The position numbers were made by a program, and so were the translations under genes. A DNA stretch of 46,266 nucleotides from an uncultured Anaerolineae bacterium (lineage in GTDB: Bacteria; Chloroflexota; Anaerolineae; JACIWP01). Below, one piece after another: positions 1 to 7,738 of the stretch. The stretch lies in NCBI GenBank assembly GCA_938049385.1, contig CALIBQ010000020.1, forward strand, positions 1-46,266, read 5' to 3'. Each line of letters begins with the position of its first letter. The stretch's first letter is position 1. The notes below the pieces were generated by a model that searched no databases, was not told the origin of the DNA, and saw only the letters and a program-made list of their open reading frames with translations.

Positions 1-69
1 GACCAGCTCAAGCAGACGTGATCGTTGTTCCCCGGTCAGCTCGACTGCGTACACCTTGGGCCTGGGCAT
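1..69 (-). CDS. IS630-type transposase, N-terminal fragment (runs off window)
   Basis: Only the first 23 codons lie in the window. They read MPRPKVYAVELTGEQRSRLL and onward, which matches the usual N-terminus of IS630-family transposases (M-R-P-K, then V-L-T-x-E-R-x-x-L, leading into a helix-turn-helix). The ATG at 67-69 on the reverse strand is preceded by a purine-rich GGAGGGAAGG ribosome binding site. The catalytic DDE domain would lie outside the window. The call rests on a short N-terminal pattern and is therefore moderate. The gene points away from the hydrolase remnant beside it, which fits the end of an insertion element. Confidence 0.6.
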   Translation of the reverse strand, partial: MPRPKVYAVELTGEQRSRLLELV

Positions 70-138
70 GATTCCTTCCCTCCACATGAATGTCATGGAG
101 AGAAGGATACCGTATGAAACCAACGTGGTCAAGTACTA
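1..138 (-). mobile_element. Right-hand end of a probable IS630-like insertion sequence
   Basis: The transposase start at 69 is followed by about 70 bases without coding potential, and hydrolase homology begins abruptly at about 139. IS630 elements insert at TA dinucleotides; TA occurs at 134-135 and 137-138, exactly where the homology starts. No second end or terminal inverted repeat can be matched because the other end is outside the window, so the boundary is inferred. Confidence 0.45.
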
Positions 139-822
139 GCGGTCCACGCCGGCTGGGCGGAGCGCCGCCGGCTGATCGCCCCCGACCGGCGCGGCTACGG
201 CCGCTCCACCCATCTGGCATCCCAGCCGGAAGACCCCTACGGTGTGCACGCGGAGGATATGGCTGTCCTGCTGGAGCGTCTGGGCATACCGCAGGTGGAT
301 GTCCTCGGCTTCAGCGGCGGCGGCATCGTCGCTCTGCGCCTGGCGTTGGCGCGTCCGGAGATGGCGCGCTCGCTAGTGCTGGAATGCACCCATTACTCCG
401 CCGATATGCCGCCGCCGGCGCGCGACTGGTTCCGCCGGCTGGTGGAAGACCCAGAAAGCCTCCCGCCGGCGACGGTTCAGTCCCTCATCACCTGCCATGG
501 GGAGGATTACTGGCGCGAGTTACTGCGCGTGTTCGCGGAATCCTGTCTGCGCATTTTCTTTCGCGGCGGCGACCTGTACGACGGCCGGCTGAGCGAGGTA
601 ACCTGCCCTACCCTGATCCTCCACGGCAGTCGAGATCCATTTATCACCGATGCGCATGCCCTTGCGCTGGCGGAGCAGATACCGCATGCGCAACTGCATA
701 TTTTTTCGGAGGGCCGGCACGGGCTCTTCGACCGCTCAGGCCAGGCGATCGCGGCGGAATGCCGCCGGCTGGTCGAGGCGTTCTGGCAGTCCCTGGGTGC
801 AGGAGGTCCTTCTCCATCATGA
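139..822 (+). pseudogene. Alpha/beta hydrolase, 5'-truncated
   Basis: The reading frame carries the alpha/beta-hydrolase core: PDRRGYGRS (the strand-4/oxyanion region), the nucleophile elbow GFSGGG, the acid loop with Asp in SRDPF, and the C-terminal catalytic His in GRHGLF. So the Ser-Asp-His triad is present. The first part of the fold (strands 1-3, roughly 40-60 residues) is missing: an in-frame stop lies at 115-117 and homology begins near 139, beside the probable IS630 end. Translation could restart at GTG 244 or ATG 259, but that product would lack the core strands. Its stop overlaps the start of the NHL gene (ATGA at 819-822), so the two were probably an operon. Substrate unknown. Confidence 0.7.
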
Positions 823-2867
823 CGTCTCGCATTGGGAAGGTCTTTCTCCGCGCCGGCCTCCCGGTGCTGGCGCTGGCTCTCCTTGCGTTCATAATCCCTA
901 CGCACGTCCGGGCCGAATCCCCATTTCCGGACAAACTGCTCTTCGTCATCACGGCGCAGAGCGACATCGGCCGTTTCAATTTCCCCTGCGGCATCGCTGT
1001 AGGTCCCGACGGCCTGGTCTACGTGATGGACTCCTACAACCACCGGGTGCAGGTCTTCCGCCCAGACGGGAGCTTCGTCCGAACCTGGGGCTCTTCCGGC
1101 GGGGCCGAGGGCCAGTTCAGCGCGCCGTACATGCTGGATGCGGCCGGCGACGGCACTATCTACGTCGCGGATACCGGCAACCACCGCATCCAGCGCTTCT
1201 CACCAGCCGGCCGATACCTGGGAAGCTGGGGCAAATGGGGCATCGGGAAAGGGACCTTCAAACACCCCTCTGGCATCGCCGTCGCGCCAGACGGCACCGT
1301 ATATGTCTCCGATGCCGGCAACTGCCTGATCCAACACTTTTCCGCCGATGGCAGGTTTCTCGGGCAGTGGGGAGGGTGCGGCTCTGAACCCGGCCAGTTC
1401 CGATTCCCGCACGGGCTGGCAGTCGCTCCGGACAACACCATCTACGTCGTGGATCGTGACAATAACCGGATTCAGCACCTGGCACTCGACGGCACGGTCC
1501 TGCATCTCTGGGGCGGCGCTGGCAAGGGTGCCGGCCAGTTCGACCACCCGTACGATGTCGCGGTGACCACAAACGGCACCGTGTACGTGGTGGACACCTG
1601 GAACCACCGCATCCAGTACTTCACCGCCGACGGCCGGTTCCTCGGCCAATGGGGCGGCGAAGGTCATGAGGACGGCCGCTTCCGGTACCCACGCAGTATC
1701 GCCATCGCTCCCGACGGCACCCTGTTCGTGGCCGATCGGGACAACCACCGCATCCAGCGCTTCACTGCGGAGGGCCGATTCCTGAATGCCTGGGGCGTGT
1801 CCGGTGCCGGCACCGGCCCTAACTTCCGCTATCCGCGCGGTATGGCTGTGGCACCCGATGGAACGATATACGTGGCGGACACGGAACAGCACCGCATTCA
1901 GCACTTCGCCGCCGATGGAAGCTTCGTCGAGGAGTGGGGCACCTGGGGAGAAGACCCCGGCCGCTTCCGCTTTCCGCGCGGTGCGGCGGTCGCCGGCGAC
2001 GGCACCGTCTTCGTCCTGGACACGGACAACAATCGGGTTCAGCACTTCACCGCCCACGGCTCACTGCTCGGGGTGTGGGGTTCGGCTGGCAGCGGCCCCG
2101 GGCAGTTCAACCGCCCGGGCGGCATCGCCATCGCGCCCAGTGGACAGCTATATATTGCGGATACCTACAATCACCGCATCCAGTACTTCCAGCCTGACGG
2201 GACATTCCTGGGGATGTGGGGGAAAGGGGGAAACGCCGCCGGCGAATTCCATCTGCCCTTCGGTGTCGCCATCGGCCCCGATGGGAACGTGTACGTCGCC
2301 GACACGGAGAACCACCGCGTTCAGCGCTTCAGCCCGACAGGAGAATACCTTGGAAGCTGGGGGCACTTCGGGGGAAATGCCGGCCAGATGAATTCTCCTT
2401 ACGGCATCGCCGTGGGGCCGGATAACATGGTCTATGTCGCGGACAGCGACAACCACCGCATCCAGATTTTCTCCATAACAGGAGAGTTCATTGGCCAGAT
2501 AGGTCAAGCAGGAGGCGGGGGGCGATACGGCATTTTTCGCTATCCGCAGGCTGTCGCAATGCGTGAGGCCGGCCGGCTGTACGTGGTAGATACCTACAAC
2601 CAGCGGGTCCAGGCATTCGGCATGTCATACATGCCTGACTGGCGGGCGGAATTGTTCGGCAATAGCTGGTTGGCCGGCCGAGCGACCAAAGTGGAGCAAA
2701 TTGCCCCGGACAACGGTCTAACACTCTCCCCGGGTTCGCCCTCCCTGCCAGCGGAAGGGGGTTCTGCGCGCTATACAGTTATGTCATGTTCTCGGGCGGC
2801 CGCGCGATATTCATTCTACAGACAGCCGGCGGCGGTGCGCGCCTCTGGTTGGACGATCGGCTCTTAG
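819..2867 (+). CDS. Secreted NHL-repeat beta-propeller protein (C-terminus frameshifted)
   Basis: The 682-residue product begins with a signal peptide (basic start, hydrophobic core about 12-27, probable cleavage after VRA at residue 32). Twelve NHL repeats follow, each ending in a (I/V)YVxDxxNHR(I/V)QxF block and spaced about 47 residues apart, enough for two six-bladed propellers. Such proteins are usually extracellular binding scaffolds; the ligand cannot be told. The start at 819 has AGGAGGT at 801-807 and overlaps the hydrolase stop. After about residue 645 the frame degenerates into low-complexity sequence and stops at 2867, while a PA14-like domain continues in another frame to 3043. 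The intact ancestor therefore probably ran from 819 to 3043. Confidence 0.85.
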   Translation: MTSRIGKVFLRAGLPVLALALLAFIIPTHVRAESPFPDKLLFVITAQSDIGRFNFPCGIAVGPDGLVYVMDSYNHRVQVFRPDGSFVRTWGSSGGAEGQFSAPYMLDAAGDGTIYVADTGNHRIQRFSPAGRYLGSWGKWGIGKGTFKHPSGIAVAPDGTVYVSDAGNCLIQHFSADGRFLGQWGGCGSEPGQFRFPHGLAVAPDNTIYVVDRDNNRIQHLALDGTVLHLWGGAGKGAGQFDHPYDVAVTTNGTVYVVDTWNHRIQYFTADGRFLGQWGGEGHEDGRFRYPRSIAIAPDGTLFVADRDNHRIQRFTAEGRFLNAWGVSGAGTGPNFRYPRGMAVAPDGTIYVADTEQHRIQHFAADGSFVEEWGTWGEDPGRFRFPRGAAVAGDGTVFVLDTDNNRVQHFTAHGSLLGVWGSAGSGPGQFNRPGGIAIAPSGQLYIADTYNHRIQYFQPDGTFLGMWGKGGNAAGEFHLPFGVAIGPDGNVYVADTENHRVQRFSPTGEYLGSWGHFGGNAGQMNSPYGIAVGPDNMVYVADSDNHRIQIFSITGEFIGQIGQAGGGGRYGIFRYPQAVAMREAGRLYVVDTYNQRVQAFGMSYMPDWRAELFGNSWLAGRATKVEQIAPDNGLTLSPGSPSLPAEGGSARYTVMSCSRAAARYSFYRQPAAVRASGWTIGS

Positions 2868-3043
2868 TCGACAACTGGAACCAAAACGAGGGGACCTTCT
2901 GGCGATCGGTGGTCATACCTGCCGGCCCGCATCTCGTTCGGCTGGAATATGTGCACCGCATTGGTCTCGCATTCCTTCATGTGAGATGGGAGCCGGCTGA
3001 CTATCTCCCGGCGGTCTACTTCCCTCTCCTGCTGAAAAGATAA
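2786..3043 (+). pseudogene. PA14-like C-terminal domain of the NHL protein, shifted frame
   Basis: This frame encodes GGARLWLDDRLLVDNW, then VVIPAGPHLVRLEY and LAFLHVRWEP. That is the order of conserved blocks in PA14/GLEYA-like carbohydrate-binding domains (DDGxRLWVDGxLVxDxW ... LxAGxHxIxVEY ... LxW). It lies one base back from the NHL frame, and both frames read sensibly around 2753-2785, where a GGGGG run sits at 2757-2761. A single missing base there would fuse the two. No independent ribosome binding site precedes the internal ATG. It is best read as the broken end of the upstream gene, or as a sequencing or assembly indel. Confidence 0.6.
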
Positions 3044-3087
3044 ACAGCCCTCCCGCAATCGGTCTCGATGACTGCGAGAGGGCTGTT
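3043..3087. terminator. Bidirectional hairpin terminator between the NHL gene and valS
   Basis: AACAGCCCTC at 3043-3052 pairs with GAGGGCTGTT at 3078-3087. After one mismatch the stem extends through 3054-3057 with 3073-3076, leaving a loop of about 15 bases. It starts on the last base of the stop codon at 3041-3043 and sits two bases before the valS stop, so it can serve both convergent genes. Confidence 0.7.
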
Positions 3088-3089
3088 AC

Positions 3090-5786
3090 TTATCCGAGGA
3101 TCTCCAGCCGCCGGCGGAGCTTTTCCAGATTCTCCTGGAACTGCGTCCGCTTCTCCCGCTCGCGCTCCACGACCTCTGCCGGCGCCTTGTTCAGGAAGCC
3201 GGGGTTGGAGAGCAGTTTCTCCACGCGAGCGATCTCGGCCTCTACCTGGGCAATTTCCTTGAGCACGCGCTGGCGTTCAGCCTCGATATCCACCATGCCG
3301 GCCAGCGGCACATACACCTCAACGCCCCCAATCACCATCCCGACCGCCTGGGTCGGCTTGGCCGGCAGTTTCTCCGCCAGCGTCAGCTTCTCGGGGTCCA
3401 GCCTGGCCTGTTCGACAATGATATCGCGATGTTCGCTCAGCATGGGGAAGCGGGTGTCCGCCTCGATGATGGCGGTGATGCGCCGGCCCGGCTCTACGTT
3501 GTACTCTGCCCGCACGTTGCGGATGCCGCGGATGATGTCAATCAGCAGGGACATTTCCTCCTCGGCGGTTTCATCCACCTCGCCGGCCTCCGGCCACGGT
3601 GCAATCATGATGGAAGGATAATGCTTGCCGGCGATGGTGATCCCGCCGTCGGTGAGATGCTGCCAGATGGCCTCGGTGACGAAGGGCATGTATGGATGCA
3701 GAAGCCGCAGGGTGCGCTCCAGCACGTACACCAGCACCTGCTGGGCCTGCCGCTTCGCCTGTGCGCTTCCCCGATACAGGTCGGCCTTGGCGATCTCAAT
3801 GAACCAGTCGCAGTATTCCGACCAGAGGAAGTCGTACATCTGCCGGCCGGCCTCCCCAAACTGATAATCCTCGATAAGGCGGGTGACCTCCCGGATGAGC
3901 CGATGCAGGCGGCTGATGATCCAGCGATGGGGCAGGTTGAAGCGCGACCAATCGGAGGGGTCAAACTCCGCCAGCAGTTCGGCACCGGAGATATCCTCCA
4001 GGTTCATCACCACGAAGCGGGCCGCGTTCCATATCTTGTTGGCGAAGTTGCGGTTGGCCTCCACGCGCTCCAGGTCCAGCTTCATGTCGTTGCCGGGGGT
4101 CGAGCCGGTCAGCAGAGTGAAGCGCAGGGCATCGGTGCCGTACTGGTCCATGACCTCGATAGGATCAATGGCGTTGCCGGCGGATTTGCTCATCTTCCGG
4201 CCGTACTTGTCGCGGATCAGGCCGTGGAGATAGACCGTATGGAACGGGATATTACCGGTCATCTCCAGCCCCATCATAATCATGCGCGCCACCCAGAAGA
4301 AGAGGATGTCATAGCCCGTCTCCAGCACCGAGGTGGGATAGAAGGTCCGGAAATCCTCGGTATCATCCGGCCAGCCCAGGATGGAGAAGGGCCACAGGCC
4401 GGAGGAGAACCAGGTATCCAGCACATCGGGATCCTGGTGGATGCGGGCACTCCCGCAGTGCGCACAGGCAGAAGGGGTCTCGGTGGCCGCCGTCTCTCTG
4501 CCGCAGTCATCGCAGTACCAGACCGGAATCTGATGTCCCCACCAAAGCTGGCGGGAGATGCACCAGTCGCGGATGTTCTCCATCCAGTTGAAATAGACTT
4601 TGGTGAAACGCTCCGGGATAATGCGGATGCGGCCGTCCCGCACCACCTCGATGGCCGGCTCAGCCAGCGGTTTGATCTTCACGAACCACTGCGTGGACAG
4701 CCGCGGCTCGATGACCGTGTCACAGCGCTGGCAGTGGCCGACCGCATGGCGATGCGGTTCGATTTTCACCAGCAGGCCGGCGCGCTCCAGCTCCTGGACC
4801 AGGTTCTTGCGGCATTCGTAGCGGTCCTGGCCAGCAAACGGGCCGGCCAGCTCGTTCATCCGGCCGCGCTCATCCATGACGTTGATCTGCTCCAGCCCAT
4901 GGCGCAGGCCGATCTCATAGTCGGTGGGGTCATGCGCCGGCGTCACTTTCACCGCACCGGTACCGAAAGACGGGTCCACCACGGCGTCGGCAATGATGGG
5001 GATACGCCGGCCGAGCACCGGCAGGATGGCACAGCGCCCCACCAGATGGCGGTAGCGCTCATCCTCGGGATGCACCGCCACGGCTGTATCACCCAGGATG
5101 GTCTCCGGCCGCGTGGTCGCCACAGTGATGTATTCCGCCGGCGCCCCCTCTTCCACTGGCTCCAGCGGATAGCGCACGTACCAGAGGTTAGTATCTTCCT
5201 CCTGGTGAATCACCTCCAGGTCGGAGATGGCAGTCTCACAGCGCGGGCACCAGTTCACCAGATAGGTGCCGCGATAGATGAGCCCCTTGCGGTACAGGCG
5301 CACGAAGGCCTCGCGCACCGCGCGCGAGAGGCCGGGGTCCATCGTGAAGCGCTCGCGCTCCCAATCGCAGGAGACACCCAGCCGGCGGTGCTGTTCGGTG
5401 ATGCGCCGGCCGTGCTCCTCTTTCCACTGCCATGCCCGTTCGAGGAACTTTTCGCGTCCCAGGTCATGCCGCGTCAGACCCTCTTTCGCCAGCGCTCGCT
5501 CCACCACGTTCTGCGTTGCGATGCCGGCGTGATCCGTCCCAGGTATCCATAACGTAGGATACCCCTGCATGCGGTGATAGCGGATCATCAGGTCTTCCAG
5601 CGACGCGGTGATGGCATGGCCCAGATGCAGGACGCCCGTCACATTGGGCGGCGGCATGGCAATCACAAAGGGCTCTTTGTCCGATTCCATGTTTGGCTTG
5701 AAGTAGCCCTGCGCCTCCCACCAGTCGTACAGCTTTTTCTCGTAGGCGTTCGGGTCGTATGTCTTGGGCATCTCTTTCGGTGCCAT
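3090..5786 (-). CDS. valS: Valine--tRNA ligase
   Basis: Class I aminoacyl-tRNA synthetase charging tRNA-Val with valine in the cytoplasm. The 898-residue product has the ATP-binding HLGH motif at 54-57 within PPPNVTGVLHLGH, and KMSKS at 531-535. Between them lies a CP1 editing domain with the TTRPETILGDTAVAV motif, and the C-terminus is a charged coiled-coil arm (about 830-895) as in bacterial ValRS. The ATG at 5784-5786 is preferred because GGAAAGGGG lies about 9 bases upstream; a TTG at 5795 would add three residues but sits on that site. The gene follows a T-box leader and stands alone in its transcription unit. Confidence 0.97.
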   Translation of the reverse strand: MAPKEMPKTYDPNAYEKKLYDWWEAQGYFKPNMESDKEPFVIAMPPPNVTGVLHLGHAITASLEDLMIRYHRMQGYPTLWIPGTDHAGIATQNVVERALAKEGLTRHDLGREKFLERAWQWKEEHGRRITEQHRRLGVSCDWERERFTMDPGLSRAVREAFVRLYRKGLIYRGTYLVNWCPRCETAISDLEVIHQEEDTNLWYVRYPLEPVEEGAPAEYITVATTRPETILGDTAVAVHPEDERYRHLVGRCAILPVLGRRIPIIADAVVDPSFGTGAVKVTPAHDPTDYEIGLRHGLEQINVMDERGRMNELAGPFAGQDRYECRKNLVQELERAGLLVKIEPHRHAVGHCQRCDTVIEPRLSTQWFVKIKPLAEPAIEVVRDGRIRIIPERFTKVYFNWMENIRDWCISRQLWWGHQIPVWYCDDCGRETAATETPSACAHCGSARIHQDPDVLDTWFSSGLWPFSILGWPDDTEDFRTFYPTSVLETGYDILFFWVARMIMMGLEMTGNIPFHTVYLHGLIRDKYGRKMSKSAGNAIDPIEVMDQYGTDALRFTLLTGSTPGNDMKLDLERVEANRNFANKIWNAARFVVMNLEDISGAELLAEFDPSDWSRFNLPHRWIISRLHRLIREVTRLIEDYQFGEAGRQMYDFLWSEYCDWFIEIAKADLYRGSAQAKRQAQQVLVYVLERTLRLLHPYMPFVTEAIWQHLTDGGITIAGKHYPSIMIAPWPEAGEVDETAEEEMSLLIDIIRGIRNVRAEYNVEPGRRITAIIEADTRFPMLSEHRDIIVEQARLDPEKLTLAEKLPAKPTQAVGMVIGGVEVYVPLAGMVDIEAERQRVLKEIAQVEAEIARVEKLLSNPGFLNKAPAEVVEREREKRTQFQENLEKLRRRLEILG

Positions 5787-5824
5787 GGTCAGCAACCCCT
5801 TTCCCGGAAATGATATCCATCATC

Positions 5825-5857
5825 AAAAAAGCCCTTTCGTCACAAGGACGAAAGGGC
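5825..5857 (-). terminator. T-box-controlled intrinsic terminator
   Basis: On the reverse strand an 11-bp stem, GCCCTTTCGTC with GACGAAAGGGC (complement of 5847-5857 and 5831-5841), has a five-base loop and is followed by six U residues (5825-5830). It ends 38 bases before the valS start. Confidence 0.9.
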
Positions 5858-6099
5858 CACCCTTCCGCGGTACCACCTCGCTTCCAGCGCCGGCGGAAAT
5901 GGGCGCTGGCTCTCATCGCGCTAACGGGCGAACCCGGACAGGCTTAAGGCCGGCGATATGCTGGCGTTCGGCCTGCCAACTCCCAGGCGACCTTCGGCGG
6001 CTCGTGTTGCGGAAGGCTTCCAGCCGGCGACCTTCCTTCTCTATCAACCGGCGACCGCCTACTCCTCCTGTTCAGCGTCGTTCCGCTGTGCAGTTGACA
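5825..6099 (-). promoter_or_regulatory. T-box riboswitch leader of valS
   Basis: The reverse strand carries the T-box core AGGTGGTACCGCGG at 5865-5878, whose UGGU bulge can pair with the ACCA end of uncharged tRNA (discriminator A). It is followed at once by a strong terminator at 5825-5857 that a T-box antiterminator would disrupt. Upstream, a long structured leader of about 200 nt contains an AGTA-type motif and a plausible valine specifier, GUC (complement of 5989-5991, in the context GAAG-GUC-GCC). T-box leaders raise readthrough when the cognate tRNA is uncharged, so low valyl-tRNA should increase valS expression. The specifier choice is inferred; the T-box core and terminator are directly visible. 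Confidence 0.9.
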
Positions 6100-6105
6100 C
6101 TCATT

Positions 6106-6134
6106 ATTATAATGCCATCTGGCCGGTATGTCAA
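6106..6134 (-). promoter_or_regulatory. Consensus sigma-A promoter for valS
   Basis: A perfect TTGACA (complement of 6129-6134) is separated by 17 bases from a perfect TATAAT (complement of 6106-6111). Transcription would start near 6099, at the 5' end of the T-box leader. The first two bases of the -35 box lie in the U-tract of the upstream terminator. Confidence 0.9.
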
Positions 6135-6162
6135 AAAGACCCGACCATCATTGGTCGGGTCT
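6133..6162 (-). terminator. Intrinsic terminator of the DUF438/hemerythrin gene
   Basis: An 11-bp perfect stem (6137-6147 with 6152-6162), four-base loop and a run of five T on the reverse strand (6133-6137, partly in the stem) lie 37 bases past the stop of the 6200-7486 gene. It separates that gene from the valS promoter, which begins inside the U-tract. Confidence 0.85.
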
Positions 6163-6199
6163 GGCGGAAGGGAAGGAGGGAGCACGGCAAAGAGCCGTA

Positions 6200-7486
6200 T
6201 TATGCGGTCGTCGCGGCCGCCGGCGTTTCCTCCGACAACAGCCGGCGCTCGCCTTCCAGCTCACGGATGTGCGTGATATCCTGGGTCATTTCCAGCGTGC
6301 CCATATATGCCCCATGCTCATCCCGCACGGCGAAATAGCGGATGTGCACGAAGCGCCCCTGGAACTGGATCCAGAACTCGGCGCTGTCGCGCCGGCCGGC
6401 TTTGAAATCGTCCAAGATGCGGTTGACCACATGCACGCTGGCCGGCGGATGGCAGTTCTGCACCTTGCGCCCAATCACTGCCGGCGTGCGCACGAAAATG
6501 CGGTCCGGGCCGGCGGAAAAGTAGCGCACTACGTCATCCTTGTCCACAAAAGTGATGTCAATCGGCAAATGCAGGAGCAAGCGGTTCAGCTCATGCAGGC
6601 TCAAGGCGCCAGTATCGAGCGGCAATTGCTTGCCGTCGCCGGCATAGGCCTCGGGTGTCAGCGCCGGCGCTTTCTCCTGTTCGGCCACGAACTTCTCCAA
6701 GCGCACCGGCCACTCATCCCCCGGGGTAATGTAGGCAAAGCCGATCTCGCCGCTCTGCTTCTTGATGGCCAGCCATTCATCTTCTGTCAGATGCTCCAGC
6801 GACATGGGGAACAGGATGTTGTCCTCCTTGTAGAACATGCTTCGGATGGTCTCGAAGAGCGGGCGCGCTTGAGCGGCAATCTCCTCTGCCGCTCTTTGCG
6901 GATCCTGTACATCCATCTGCCCCAGGAGCTGGCGCAGGCGCTTGATACCGGCCCGGATGTCATCATGCAGTGCCCACATCACGCTGGACGGCCCCTTGAT
7001 GCCGTATTTCTCCAGGTACGGGAAGAGCAGGTGCTCTTTGCGCAGGTAGTGCTTGTCCAGCTCCCACAGCCGGCCCGCCAGCTCCTGAAGCTGGGCCAGC
7101 GCCGCGCCGGCGGCCACTGCATCGCCGGCCTTCTGGAGCGATGCCAGCGCGGCCTCGAACTGCCGCAGGACCTCCTCCGCGGCCGTGTTCTCGGCGCGGA
7201 AGGTGTGCACCGGGTGGCCGGGCAGGGTCTCCGGTTTCGCCTGCGCTTCCAGAGCCTCCTCGAACAGGGCTACGTGCACATCGCACAGGCGCTTGACCTC
7301 TTCCTCGGGAACGCCGGCGGCGATCAATTCGCTCTCCAAATGGGCAATCTCCGTTGCTCCGACCGAATCCAGCAAATGCCGGAACTGCTGTTTGACAGCA
7401 TTGACATCTGCGCCGGCATGCAACTGCATGAGGATTTCCTGCAGTTTGGCTCGACGGAACTCGCGGTTATTGATCAACTCACTCAT
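6200..7486 (-). CDS. DUF438 - hemerythrin-like - PAS domain protein
   Basis: The 428-residue soluble protein has three parts: an N-terminal DUF438 helix bundle (about 10-80, ending GVPEEEVKRLCDVH), a hemerythrin-like HHE bundle (about 90-235) and a C-terminal PAS domain (about 305-412). The bundle has the His/Glu pattern HPVHTF, LDKHYLRKEHLLFPYLE, LHDDI and FYKEDNILFP, which would bind a diiron site. The architecture is known as a DUF438 family and is thought to sense oxygen, redox state or a bound ligand; no output domain is present. The ATG at 7484-7486 has GGGAGG about 11 bases upstream. The gene is monocistronic, ends at a clear terminator and diverges from the chromate-type transporter. 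Confidence 0.85.
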   Translation of the reverse strand: MSELINNREFRRAKLQEILMQLHAGADVNAVKQQFRHLLDSVGATEIAHLESELIAAGVPEEEVKRLCDVHVALFEEALEAQAKPETLPGHPVHTFRAENTAAEEVLRQFEAALASLQKAGDAVAAGAALAQLQELAGRLWELDKHYLRKEHLLFPYLEKYGIKGPSSVMWALHDDIRAGIKRLRQLLGQMDVQDPQRAAEEIAAQARPLFETIRSMFYKEDNILFPMSLEHLTEDEWLAIKKQSGEIGFAYITPGDEWPVRLEKFVAEQEKAPALTPEAYAGDGKQLPLDTGALSLHELNRLLLHLPIDITFVDKDDVVRYFSAGPDRIFVRTPAVIGRKVQNCHPPASVHVVNRILDDFKAGRRDSAEFWIQFQGRFVHIRYFAVRDEHGAYMGTLEMTQDITHIRELEGERRLLSEETPAAATTA

Positions 7487-7600
7487 GATATGTGGGTCCT
7501 CCCATCTGATAATGATTTACTATTGTACTTATATATTAGCTCAACTGCCCATCCAGGTCTGTGACAAAAGTCGCACCGGCAAGGATTCTTTCAGATCTCT

Positions 7601-7628
7601 CACAGATTGTATGCTTGGACTTTTTCAA
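7601..7628 (+). repeat. Upstream element shared with the hpf promoter (copy 1)
   Basis: CACAGATTGTATGCTT (7601-7616) is followed by GGACTTTTTCAA. The same 16 bases, then AGCTTTTTCAA, occur at 19319-19345. In both places the element ends 17-18 bases before a TTGACA -35 box. This suggests a shared activator or UP-type site. Confidence 0.6.
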
Positions 7629-7645
7629 CACCTTAAGACATCCTT

Positions 7646-7674
7646 TTGACATGCGTGTCCTGGGGTGCTATCAT
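7646..7674 (+). promoter_or_regulatory. Sigma-A promoter of the chromate-type transporter gene
   Basis: TTGACA at 7646-7651, a 17-base spacer and TATCAT at 7669-7674. The start codon at 7739 lies about 60 bases beyond the expected transcription start. This promoter means any start codon placed at 7646 or in the -10 region is unlikely. Confidence 0.8.
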
Positions 7675-7738
7675 GGCGTGCGTTCGCCGGCACTGCCATA
7701 GATGTCAGACCAGATGGGATATCGTGGGGCATTTTCCC

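Noticed and set aside
90-818. Long N-terminal extension of the NHL protein reading frame
   Set aside because: The sequence is out of frame over the hydrolase, rich in Arg/Pro/Gly, and a signal peptide and ribosome binding site mark the start at 819.
7646-7738. Upstream starts for the chromate-type transporter
   Set aside because: The TTG at 7646 is the -35 box itself; the encoded Cys/His-rich extension is not seen in CHR proteins.
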